The notes below the pieces were generated by a model. The model did no database searches and was not told the origin of the DNA. It worked only from the letters and a program-made list of their open reading frames with translations. Positions 45,139 through 52,576 of a DNA stretch of 64,000 bases are shown piece after piece (within the stretch, counting starts at the first letter, position 1; each line of letters starts with the position of its first letter). Location: positions 149,443 through 213,442 of the forward strand of contig NZ_JARXWE010000001.1 in the NCBI RefSeq assembly GCF_029893235.1, written 5' to 3'. The DNA is from Dysgonomonas sp. PH5-45 (lineage in GTDB: Bacteria > Bacteroidota > Bacteroidia > Bacteroidales > Dysgonomonadaceae). The position numbers were made by a program, and so were the translations under genes.

Positions 45139-45696
45139 ATGAAAAAAAGTTCTATTTATACAAAAACAGGGGACGCCGGTAGCACTTCGTTGGTTGGTGG
45201 GATGCGTGTGCCCAAATCTCATATACGCTTGGAGTCGTACGGTACTATCGACGAACTGAATTCGTTTGTTGGTCTTCTTATCTGCCAGATACAGGACGAA
45301 GACACGCTGAAAATATTATCTTTCATACAGCATAAGCTCTTTACCGTAGGTTCGTATCTTGCCACCGAAACCGAGACGATGGACGCACGAGCAGCCAGCA
45401 TCATAAAAGACGAAGATATAGCACTCCTTGAACAGGAAATGGACAAAATAGATAGCGAACTACCAAAGCTTAAACAATTTGTCTTGCCGGGAGGCTCAGA
45501 GTCGGCAGCCAGAGCACATGTATGCCGTTCTGTATGCCGTCGTGCCGAGCGGCGAATTTATCAGGTGAAAGAAGAATATCCTGTCGATAATAATATACTG
45601 AAATTTGTAAACCGGCTTTCCGATTATTTCTTTCTGTTGGCACGAAAAGAATGTTACAAAACAGGGCGCGAAATATTCTGGGATACCATGTTGTAA
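45139..45696 (+). CDS. Corrinoid (cob(I)alamin) adenosyltransferase, PduO/MMAB type
   Basis: Transfers the 5'-deoxyadenosyl group of ATP to cob(I)alamin to give coenzyme B12. The 185 residues form the PduO-type five-helix bundle. The ATP-binding N-terminus is YTKTGDAGSTSLVGGMRVPK (about 7-26), then SYGTIDELNSFVG, LPGGSESAARAHVCRSVCRR with the conserved Arg cluster, and FVNRLSDYFFLLAR. It follows a methyltransferase gene by six bases. Confidence 0.95.
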   Translation: MKKSSIYTKTGDAGSTSLVGGMRVPKSHIRLESYGTIDELNSFVGLLICQIQDEDTLKILSFIQHKLFTVGSYLATETETMDARAASIIKDEDIALLEQEMDKIDSELPKLKQFVLPGGSESAARAHVCRSVCRRAERRIYQVKEEYPVDNNILKFVNRLSDYFFLLARKECYKTGREIFWDTML

Positions 45697-45720
45697 AAAA
45701 TAAATATTATCTTACTTTTG
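45691..45720 (+). promoter_or_regulatory. Promoter of the DUF2795 gene
   Basis: TTG at 45691-45693, 19 bases, then TACTTTTG at 45713-45720; 53 bases before the ATG. Confidence 0.6.
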
Positions 45721-45773
45721 CGGAATTAAAAAATACATAGACGAAACTAAACAAATAACAAAAATATAAGATT

Positions 45774-45995
45774 ATGTACTGGACACTTGAATTAGCATCG
45801 AAACTGGAAGACGCTCCATGGCCCGCAAGCAAAGAAGAGCTAATTGATTATGCCCAACGTTCGGGCGCCCCTCTTGAGGTTATAGAAAACCTTCAGGAAC
45901 TGGAAGACGAAGGTGAAATATATGATACTATAGAAGATATTTGGCCTGACTATCCAAGCAAAGAAGACTTTTTCTTTAACGAAGACGAATACTAA
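45774..45995 (+). CDS. DUF2795 small acidic protein
   Basis: A 73-residue very acidic protein (Glu/Asp throughout) of the DUF2795 family. It shows MYWTLELASKLEDAPWPASKE, then ELIDYAQRSGAPLEVIENLQ and the C-terminal EDIWPDYPSKEDFFFNEDE. Predicted soluble and helical; cytoplasmic. Function unknown. It has its own promoter and a strong bidirectional terminator shared with the convergent EF-G2 gene, so it is a free-standing unit. Confidence 0.9.
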   Translation: MYWTLELASKLEDAPWPASKEELIDYAQRSGAPLEVIENLQELEDEGEIYDTIEDIWPDYPSKEDFFFNEDEY

Positions 45996-46034
45996 CTCTA
46001 AAAGGTACTAAAACGCTTTAAAAAGAAGCATATA

Positions 46035-46076
46035 AAAAAGAGATTAGGGTAACAAAAATTACCCTAATCTCTTTTT
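46035..46076. terminator. Bidirectional terminator between the DUF2795 and EF-G2 genes
   Basis: An 18 bp perfect stem (46035-46052 with 46059-46076), A-rich on the left and T-rich on the right, between convergent genes. Confidence 0.95.
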
Positions 46077-46096
46077 ATACTATTATGAAAGATGGT

Positions 46097-48256
46097 TTAA
46101 GCCTCCTCCGTTTGAGTGGCTTCGTATTCTTTCAGCAGTTTGTCTTGAACATCCGAGGGGACTAATTCGTAGCTGGAGAACTTCATGGTAAACGAAGCCC
46201 TTCCCCCTGTAAGCGAACTCAGTGAAATAGAGTAGCTCGACATTTCCTTGAGTGGCACCTTAGCTTTGAGCACATCAATGTCCTTGTCGCTTTCCATACC
46301 CATAATCATGGCACGGCGGTTTTGCAGGTCGCTCATCACATCGCCCATTTTGTCGGACGGAACAAATACCGTAACGTCGTATATAGGCTCCAGAATCTTT
46401 GGAGCAGCATCTTTAAAAGCGGTGCTGAAAGCATTACGTCCGGCAAGCATGAACGAAATTTCGTTAGAGTCTACAGGGTGCATCTTACCGTCGTAAACAA
46501 CAACACGAACATCACGGGCATACGACCCCGTGAGTGGTCCTTGCTCCAAACGCGACATGATTCCTTTCAATATAGCCGGCAAGAAACGGGCATCAATAGC
46601 TCCCCCCACGATACTATTCACAAAAACAAGCTTTCCGCCCCATTCCAAATCGTAAGTCTGCACATCGCGCGACTGTACTTTAAACTCTTGCCCTCCAAAA
46701 CGGTATGTTTCGGCCGGAGGCATTCCTTCGTAGTAGGGTTCAACAATAAGGTGAACTTCGCCAAACTGCCCTGCTCCTCCCGATTGTTTCTTGTGGCGAT
46801 AATCGGCACGGGCTGCTTTGGTAATAGTTTCGCGATAAGGAATTTTAGGTTCGGAGAATGTTATCTGAATCTTATCATTATTTTCGAGTCGCCACTTCAA
46901 GGTTTTCAGATGAAACTCACCTTGTCCCGATACGATAAGCTGTTTCAGCTCCTTCGAGTTCTCGACAACCCACGTAGGGTCTTCTCCATGCATACGCATC
47001 AGAGCCTCGTTCATCTTTTCCGTGTCTTTTTCGTTCACGGCCTTGATAGCCCGGCGGAACTTAGGATCCGGATATTTAATGAAGTCGAATTTGTTTTCCG
47101 CACCTTTACCGTTTAGGGTATTTCCTGTGCGTACATCTTTCAGTTTTACGGTAGCCCCGATATCTCCGGCAGCAAGGTCGTCTACCTTGGTACGTTGTTG
47201 TCCGGCAACAGAAAATATTTGCCCAATACGCTCTTTCGATCCCCTGTCTGCATTAACAAGGTCGTCTCCTTCTCGTATTGTTCCACTCATCACTTTGAAG
47301 TAAGAAACTTCGCCCACATGAGGCTCAACGGTTGTTTTAAAGAAAAACAGGCTGGTAGGTCCGTTGGCGTCGGGCTTTACTACCTCGCCATTTGTATTTA
47401 TAGGGGGTTCCATGTCGGCAACATAAGGCACAACATTTCCGAGGAATTCGAGGGTGCGTCTCACACACATGTCGCGTCCTGCCGATACGCAGAACACAGG
47501 GTAAATATCATTATGCACCAAACCGAAGCGTATTCCCATGCGCATTTCGTCTTGGGTAAGCGTTCCTTGCTCGAAGTATTTTTCCATCAACGATTCGTCG
47601 TTTTCGGCGGCGGCCTCAACCAAACGTTTATGCAATTCTTCGGCTCTGTCTTTTTCGCTGTCGGGGATATCCAATACCTCAGGCACTCCGCCTTCGGGTT
47701 TCCAGCGATACATTTTTCCTGTCAATACATCCACCACCGAGTTGAAGCCTTCACCTACGTTTATCGGATATTGTACCAAAACGACCTTCTCGCCAACATT
47801 GCTTTTAAGCTGCGAGATAACGTTGTCGAAATCGGCTTTAGGGTGGTCAAGCTGGTTTACGATAAATATAACGGGTTTTTTGAGGTTACGTGTGTAGCGC
47901 AATTGGTTCATCGTTGCCACTTCCATCCCGTATTGGGCATTAAGAACCATTAAGGCTGTGTCGGTTACATTAAGCGAGGTAACGATGTTACCGATAAAAT
48001 CGTCCGATCCGGGACAGTCAATAAAGTTAAGCTTTCGGTCTTTCCATTCAACAGAAAAAATACTGGAAAAAACAGAATAGCCATATTCTTTTTCCACCGG
48101 GAAATAGTCGCTCACAGTGTTTCCTGCTTCAACTGTTCCCCGGCGTTGTATGACACCGGCTTCATATAGCATCGATTCGGCGAGAGTGGTTTTGCCGGAT
48201 CCCGAACTACCAAGAATAGCTATATTCCTGATCTGATTGGTTGGGTACATTTTCAT
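46097..48256 (-). CDS. Elongation factor G paralogue EF-G2, GTPase motifs altered
   Basis: A 719-residue EF-G-like factor with all five domains. The P-loop GSSGSGKT (16-23) is intact. The G3 motif reads DCPGSDDF (80-87), so the catalytic His of DTPGH is Ser84, and G4 reads NQLD (134-137) instead of NKMD. The tip region of domain IV (KKQSGGAGQFGEVHLIVEPY) is conserved. In Bacteroides thetaiotaomicron a paralogue of this kind is known to support translation without GTP hydrolysis during carbon starvation; the same role here is inference. It stands alone, far from str operon genes, with a long AT-rich upstream region. Confidence 0.93.
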   Translation of the reverse strand: MKMYPTNQIRNIAILGSSGSGKTTLAESMLYEAGVIQRRGTVEAGNTVSDYFPVEKEYGYSVFSSIFSVEWKDRKLNFIDCPGSDDFIGNIVTSLNVTDTALMVLNAQYGMEVATMNQLRYTRNLKKPVIFIVNQLDHPKADFDNVISQLKSNVGEKVVLVQYPINVGEGFNSVVDVLTGKMYRWKPEGGVPEVLDIPDSEKDRAEELHKRLVEAAAENDESLMEKYFEQGTLTQDEMRMGIRFGLVHNDIYPVFCVSAGRDMCVRRTLEFLGNVVPYVADMEPPINTNGEVVKPDANGPTSLFFFKTTVEPHVGEVSYFKVMSGTIREGDDLVNADRGSKERIGQIFSVAGQQRTKVDDLAAGDIGATVKLKDVRTGNTLNGKGAENKFDFIKYPDPKFRRAIKAVNEKDTEKMNEALMRMHGEDPTWVVENSKELKQLIVSGQGEFHLKTLKWRLENNDKIQITFSEPKIPYRETITKAARADYRHKKQSGGAGQFGEVHLIVEPYYEGMPPAETYRFGGQEFKVQSRDVQTYDLEWGGKLVFVNSIVGGAIDARFLPAILKGIMSRLEQGPLTGSYARDVRVVVYDGKMHPVDSNEISFMLAGRNAFSTAFKDAAPKILEPIYDVTVFVPSDKMGDVMSDLQNRRAMIMGMESDKDIDVLKAKVPLKEMSSYSISLSSLTGGRASFTMKFSSYELVPSDVQDKLLKEYEATQTEEA

Positions 48257-48357
48257 GGCTTAATGGTTTTATAAGATTAATACTTGCGGTTAAAAAAAGA
48301 TAACCTTGTTGCAGTAAAACCGATGTTTATAGACGATATAAATTTTATCGATTTTCT

Positions 48358-48365
48358 CAAAATTA
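48358..48365 (-). promoter_or_regulatory. -7 box candidate for the EF-G2 gene
   Basis: Minus-strand TAATTTTG, 101 bases before the start; -33 not evident. Confidence 0.35.
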
Positions 48366-48581
48366 AATAATTAGTTTTTGCTTGGATACATATTATTTTA
48401 TGTTGTAAAGCAATAAACCAAATTCCGCCGATTTTCGGTTTTTAAGATAAAAATTTATTTTGCAGCATTAACGTGTAAATAAACAGTTTGTTATGTAAAG
48501 CTTACATAAATACGAATAGATGTTTTTATATATTTATGATTGATATTTATTTGTTGCCAAAATTCACACATCAGGTATTTT

Positions 48582-48613
48582 TTTGTAACTTTCATTAGGG
48601 TGATTTATTTTTG
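48582..48613 (+). promoter_or_regulatory. Promoter of the YqhD-like gene
   Basis: TTTG (48582-48585), 20 bases, then TATTTTTG (48606-48613), a full consensus match; the leader would be about 115 bases. Confidence 0.65.
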
Positions 48614-48735
48614 TCTCTTTTTATTGTTTATTATCAATTTTAAGAGAACTTTGTTCATCGCTTGGATGTTCTTCAATTCAGCCCTTATCTTGTAAAATTT
48701 AAATACTGTAAGAAATAATATAAAACAAAAAAATT

Positions 48736-49893
48736 ATGAATAACTTTTCATTTGCGAATCCTGTAAAAATTATATTCGGGAAAGAAACAATCAAAGAAAT
48801 ATCGAAAGAAATACCCGCCGCGGCCAAAGTGCTGGTTATATATGGAGGAGGCAGCATTAAACGAAACGGGGTTTACAATCAGGTAACAGATGCTTTGAAA
48901 GAACATACGTTTTTCGAATTTTCGGGTATCGAAGCCAATCCACACTACGAAACCTGCATGCAAGCCGTAGCCCTGATTAAGGAAAAGAAATGCGATTTTT
49001 TGCTTGCCGTGGGTGGTGGTTCGGTAGTAGACGCAACCAAATTTATTGCTGCGGCAGCATGTTTTGACGGCCCTGACCCTTGGACTATGGTAGCAGGCAA
49101 AGGTAAGATAGAAAAAGCTATGCCTTTTGGTGTTGTTCTGACATTATCGGCAACAGGCTCCGAAATGAATTGCGGGGCAGTGATAACAAAAGCCGAAACA
49201 CAAGATAAACTGGCTTTTCATTCGTCATTGGTTTATCCCAAATTTTCTGTTTTAGACCCCACAACAACCTTTACACTTCCGCCCAAACAAACCAGTAATG
49301 GCGTGATTGATACCTTTGTGCATGTAGTGGAGCAATACGTAACTTATCCGGTGAACGCAATGCTTCAGGATATGTTTGCCGAATCTATACTGAAAGTATT
49401 GGTAAAGGAAGGCCCCAAAGCCCTCAAACAACCCAAGGATTACGATGTACGTGCCAACCTGATGTGGGCTTCCACTTGGGGACTGAACGAATGGATTGCC
49501 CAGGGAGTACCTCAAGATTGGGCTACGCATATGATAGGTCATGAGTTGACAGCCCTTTACGGATTAGACCATGCCCAAACGCTGGCTATTGTCTTGCCGG
49601 GCTTATTGAAAGTAAAAAAAGAGCAAAAGGGAGATAAGATACTTCAGATGGGAGAGCAGGTGTTTGGCATAAATGACAACAAACCCCAGGCTGTGCTTAT
49701 AGAAAATACGATACAGGCCGTTGAAGACTTTTTTGAAGAAATGCAGGTAAAAACATACCTATCCGACTATGGCTTGGGGCAAGAAGCCGTAGATGCCGTT
49801 GCCAACCGTATATCGGCAAGAGGCTGGATGCTGGGCGAACATCAGGATATTTCGGGCGAAGTAGTCCGCGAAATATTGAAATTGCGGTTGTAA
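48736..49893 (+). CDS. Iron-type alcohol dehydrogenase, YqhD/BdhA-like
   Basis: A 385-residue NAD(P)H-dependent aldehyde/alcohol oxidoreductase. The N-terminal Rossmann part has YGGGS (36-40), which in YqhD favours NADPH, and VGGGSVVDATKF (92-103). The metal ligands line up with YqhD as Asp192, His196, His265 and His279. NPVKIIFG at the start and LSATGSEMN are further family marks. It probably detoxifies or reduces short-chain aldehydes. Single gene with its own strong promoter and terminator. Confidence 0.95.
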   Translation: MNNFSFANPVKIIFGKETIKEISKEIPAAAKVLVIYGGGSIKRNGVYNQVTDALKEHTFFEFSGIEANPHYETCMQAVALIKEKKCDFLLAVGGGSVVDATKFIAAAACFDGPDPWTMVAGKGKIEKAMPFGVVLTLSATGSEMNCGAVITKAETQDKLAFHSSLVYPKFSVLDPTTTFTLPPKQTSNGVIDTFVHVVEQYVTYPVNAMLQDMFAESILKVLVKEGPKALKQPKDYDVRANLMWASTWGLNEWIAQGVPQDWATHMIGHELTALYGLDHAQTLAIVLPGLLKVKKEQKGDKILQMGEQVFGINDNKPQAVLIENTIQAVEDFFEEMQVKTYLSDYGLGQEAVDAVANRISARGWMLGEHQDISGEVVREILKLRL

Positions 49894-49936
49894 GCATCGA
49901 ACATTATACGAAAGGAAGCTCCTCAAAAGAAAAAAA

Positions 49937-49963
49937 AGCACTATTAAAGTGCTGCTCTTTTTG
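49937..49963 (+). terminator. Terminator of the YqhD-like gene
   Basis: Stem AGCACT with AGTGCT and a five-base loop, preceded by A and followed by a T-rich tract. Confidence 0.65.
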
Positions 49964-49968
49964 TCATT

Positions 49969-50025
49969 CTGAACGTCGGTGAAGAATCTTAACTCTGAAA
50001 CAGAAGATGTTTCACTGACGTTCAA
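49969..50025. repeat. Imperfect palindrome, REP-like
   Basis: GAACGTCGGTGAA (49971-49983) pairs with TTCACTGACGTTC (50011-50023), one mismatch; the similarity extends outward and inward to arms of about 24 bases. The left arm is of the TCATTCTGAAC...GTGAAGAATC type that recurs in many Bacteroidota genomes. It sits between convergent genes. Confidence 0.5.
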
Positions 50026-50068
50026 TATGTAAACTGAAACGAAAGAATGCTTTTGAGGCAATCTTTTT

Positions 50069-50473
50069 TTATTTATAATCTTCGGGAGTGATGATATTGT
50101 CGAAAAGTGTTTCACCTTGACTGTTCCGATAGATGTATTCTACGGTTACGCCATGGTCTTTCATAGTCTGCATTTCTTTACTTTGCTTGATAAATGCTGC
50201 AGAATTTTTTTTCGATTCGCCGCTGAGCTCCTCCATCTTTTCTCTTTCTACACTCAAGTTTGTTAATGTTACATAATACTTGCATATCTTACCTTTGGCA
50301 ATATACGCACAACTATCCAAACGGGTGTTGCTGTTCAGCACCATAGGCATTTGCGAATTCATTGCTTCTACCTCATGTTCTATTTCCTTATCCACAGCCT
50401 GAGCGTTGCTACAAGCGGAAAAAGATATACCTAAAAATAGGACAATGCCAAAAAATGTAAGTCTCTTTTTCAT
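50069..50473 (-). CDS. Uncharacterised small lipoprotein
   Basis: Not recognised. The 134-residue product has a lipoprotein signal with lipobox SFSAC (Cys21). The mature part starts with an acidic helix (DKEIEHEVEAMNSQMPMV), continues with DSCAYIAKGKICKYYVTLTN, whose two Cys could form a disulfide, and has a helical middle and an end strand (VEYIYRNSQGETLFDNII). Predicted envelope location. A -7 box (TAAATTTG, minus sense) lies at 50510-50517. Confidence 0.75.
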   Translation of the reverse strand: MKKRLTFFGIVLFLGISFSACSNAQAVDKEIEHEVEAMNSQMPMVLNSNTRLDSCAYIAKGKICKYYVTLTNLSVEREKMEELSGESKKNSAAFIKQSKEMQTMKDHGVTVEYIYRNSQGETLFDNIITPEDYK

Positions 50474-50509
50474 TTTCTAAATAATCTATTGAATTTAAGC
50501 CTTTAAATG

Positions 50510-50517
50510 CAAATTTA
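50510..50517 (-). promoter_or_regulatory. -7 box of the small lipoprotein gene
   Basis: Minus-strand TAAATTTG, 36 bases before the ATG. Confidence 0.45.
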
Positions 50518-50620
50518 ATGGATACTGAAAGATAAACAGTCTAAAAATAAAAAAAATATATAATAATTTAACATTCTGTACTTGTAATATGTTAGTTGTT
50601 GCCAATTTTTTCCAAATTAT

Positions 50621-50652
50621 TTTGGCAAAACGATTGAAATTCTGTATTTTTG
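50621..50652 (+). promoter_or_regulatory. Promoter of the rimP-nusA-infB operon
   Basis: TTTG (50621-50624), 20 bases, then TATTTTTG (50645-50652): full consensus and spacing. Transcription should begin near 50659. Confidence 0.75.
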
Positions 50653-50669
50653 TGTCCGAAATCAGAAGG

Positions 50670-50697
50670 GAAAGAGGAGGCGTCGGCTTCCTCTTTC
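50670..50697 (+). promoter_or_regulatory. Leader hairpin of rimP mRNA
   Basis: GAAAGAGGAGGC (50670-50681) pairs with GCTTCCTCTTTC (50686-50697), 12 bp with one G-U, loop GTCG. It begins about ten bases from the predicted 5' end and stops 20 bases before the start codon. Confidence 0.6.
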
Positions 50698-50717
50698 TCA
50701 TTATTCTAATGTTTTTT

Positions 50718-51185
50718 ATGATAGACAAACAACAAATAATTGATATAACTACCCAGCATTTGCAAAATACGGCAATGTTTTTGGTCGATGTACAGGTACG
50801 CCCCGGCAACATCATTGTTGTTGAGATTGACAGCGAAGACGGCATCAGCATAGAAGACTGCGTACTGCTGAACAAAAATATAGAATCGCACTTCGACCGC
50901 GAGGTGGAAGATTTTGAACTTGAAGTAGGCTCTGCCGGAATAACGTCTCCTTTCAAGATAGTGCGCCAGTATCAGAAAAATATAGGCAACGAAGTGGAGG
51001 TACTCACCAAAGACGGACGTAAACTATCAGGGGTGCTTAAAGACTGCAACGAGCAGCAATTTGTTGTTACAATAACAAGAATGGAAAAACCCGAAGGTGC
51101 TAAACGCAAAGTAGCTGTAGAAGAAGACCTGACCTTTGGGTACGATGAGGTAAAATATACAAAATATCAAATAAGATTTAAATAA
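50718..51185 (+). CDS. rimP: Ribosome maturation factor RimP
   Basis: Needed for late 30S subunit assembly. The start at 50718 (MIDKQQIIDITTQHLQNTAM) is fixed by the promoter at 50621-50652; an ATG at 50589 lies upstream of that promoter. The 155 residues have the RimP N-domain (IIVVEIDSEDGISIEDCVLL and DFELEVGSAGITSPF) and a C-terminal SH3-like domain (GNEVEVLTKDGRKLSGVL). It heads the conserved rimP-nusA-infB order, six bases before nusA. Confidence 0.96.
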   Translation: MIDKQQIIDITTQHLQNTAMFLVDVQVRPGNIIVVEIDSEDGISIEDCVLLNKNIESHFDREVEDFELEVGSAGITSPFKIVRQYQKNIGNEVEVLTKDGRKLSGVLKDCNEQQFVVTITRMEKPEGAKRKVAVEEDLTFGYDEVKYTKYQIRFK

Positions 51186-51191
51186 ATCATT

Positions 51192-52448
51192 ATGGCTAAG
51201 AAAGAAGTTATAAGCATGATCGATACTTTTTCGGAATTTAAGGAACTGAAAAACATAGATCGATCGACCATGATCAGTGTTTTGGAAGATTCTTTCCGCA
51301 ATGTTATTGCTAAGATGTTCGGCACAGACGAAAATTACGACGTTATTATCAACCCCGACAAGGGCGACTTGGAAATATGGCGTAACCGTACTGTTGTAGA
51401 AGACGATCAGCTGGAAGATCCAAATATCGAAATATCTCTTTCGGATGCAAAAAAAATAGATTCCGATTTTGAAGTTGGCGAAGATGTTACCGACGAAGTG
51501 TTTTTCGAGGACTTCGGCCGCCGCGCTATATTGAATCTGCGCCAAACGCTTTCTTCAAAAATATTGGAACTGCAAAAAGACAGTTTGTACAACAAATATA
51601 GCGAAAAGGTAGGCGAAATCGTTTCGGGCGAGGTTTACCAAATCTGGAAAAAAGAAATCCTTCTGTTAGACGACGAGAAAGAAGAGTTGCTTTTGCCTAA
51701 AACAGAACAGATTCCGAGCGACTTTTTCCGTAAAGGCGAGCATGTGAGAGCTGTTGTTGCCCGTGTTGAAAACAAGAACAACAATCCTAAGATTATTCTT
51801 TCAAGAACATCGCCCGTTTTCTTGGAACGTTTGTTCGAACTTGAAGTACCTGAAATAAACGACGGGCTGATTACCATAAAAAGCATTGCCCGTATCCCAG
51901 GCGAAAGAGCAAAAGTTGCAGTAGAATCGTACGACGACCGTATCGACCCCGTAGGTGCTTGCGTGGGGATGAAAGGCTCGCGTATACACGGCATCGTACG
52001 TGAGTTGCGCAACGAAAATATCGACATCATCAACTATACCTCTAACATGAACCTGTACATACAGCGTGCATTGAGTCCGGCCAAGATCAACAATATAAAG
52101 TTGGACGAAGAGGCAAAGCGTGCGGAAGTATTTCTCCGTCCCGAAGAAGTATCGCTTGCCATCGGTAAAGGCGGGTTGAATATAAAACTGGCCAGCATGC
52201 TTACAGGCTATGTGATAGACGTGTATAGGGATATAGACGACTTTGACGAGGAAGATATCTATTTGGATGAATTCCGTGACGAAATAGACGGTTGGGTTAT
52301 CGACCAGCTGAAAAGTATTGGCTGCGTTACCGCCAAAAACGTATTGGCTACCGACCGCGATAAATTAATAAACGAAGCAGACCTCGAAGAAAGCACTGTT
52401 GACGAAATACTTGCCATATTCCGTGCAGAGTTTGAGGATGAAGAGTAA
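51192..52448 (+). CDS. nusA: Transcription termination/antitermination protein NusA
   Basis: RNA polymerase-binding factor acting in pausing, termination and antitermination. The 418 residues have the N-terminal RNAP-binding domain (to about 125), S1 domain (GEIVSGEVYQIWKKEI, about 140), KH1 and KH2 (GACVGMKGSRIHGIVREL near 257 and EVSLAIGKGGLNIKLAS near 320) and an acidic C-terminus with one helix-hairpin-helix-like repeat (IGCVTAKNVLATDRDKLI). Start MAKKEVISM; an internal ATG exists eight codons in. Confidence 0.97.
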   Translation: MAKKEVISMIDTFSEFKELKNIDRSTMISVLEDSFRNVIAKMFGTDENYDVIINPDKGDLEIWRNRTVVEDDQLEDPNIEISLSDAKKIDSDFEVGEDVTDEVFFEDFGRRAILNLRQTLSSKILELQKDSLYNKYSEKVGEIVSGEVYQIWKKEILLLDDEKEELLLPKTEQIPSDFFRKGEHVRAVVARVENKNNNPKIILSRTSPVFLERLFELEVPEINDGLITIKSIARIPGERAKVAVESYDDRIDPVGACVGMKGSRIHGIVRELRNENIDIINYTSNMNLYIQRALSPAKINNIKLDEEAKRAEVFLRPEEVSLAIGKGGLNIKLASMLTGYVIDVYRDIDDFDEEDIYLDEFRDEIDGWVIDQLKSIGCVTAKNVLATDRDKLINEADLEESTVDEILAIFRAEFEDEE

Positions 52449-52452
52449 CATG

Positions 52453-52484
52453 TTTGCTTATTTTGTGTTTTCTTAATACTTTTG
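52453..52484 (+). promoter_or_regulatory. Internal promoter for infB
   Basis: TTTG (52453-52456), 20 bases, then TACTTTTG (52477-52484): full consensus in the 128-base nusA-infB gap. It would give IF-2 its own transcript with a leader of about 85 bases. Confidence 0.65.
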
Positions 52485-52576
52485 TAAGAGTTAGGCGCAA
52501 ATTTTTAAAAGCAAATAGTTTCTGTCATCGTTACCGAGAGGATACTGTTCATTTTTTCATGATTTAAAATTTATAT

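Larger units (their letters stand above)
48257..48735. other. Divergent regulatory interval between the EF-G2 and alcohol dehydrogenase genes
   Basis: 479 very AT-rich bases with no gene. On the minus side TAATTTTG (48358-48365) is a candidate -7 box for EF-G2, giving a leader of about 100 bases. On the plus side a near-ideal promoter (48582-48613) serves the dehydrogenase. I see no riboswitch-like fold. Confidence 0.6.
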
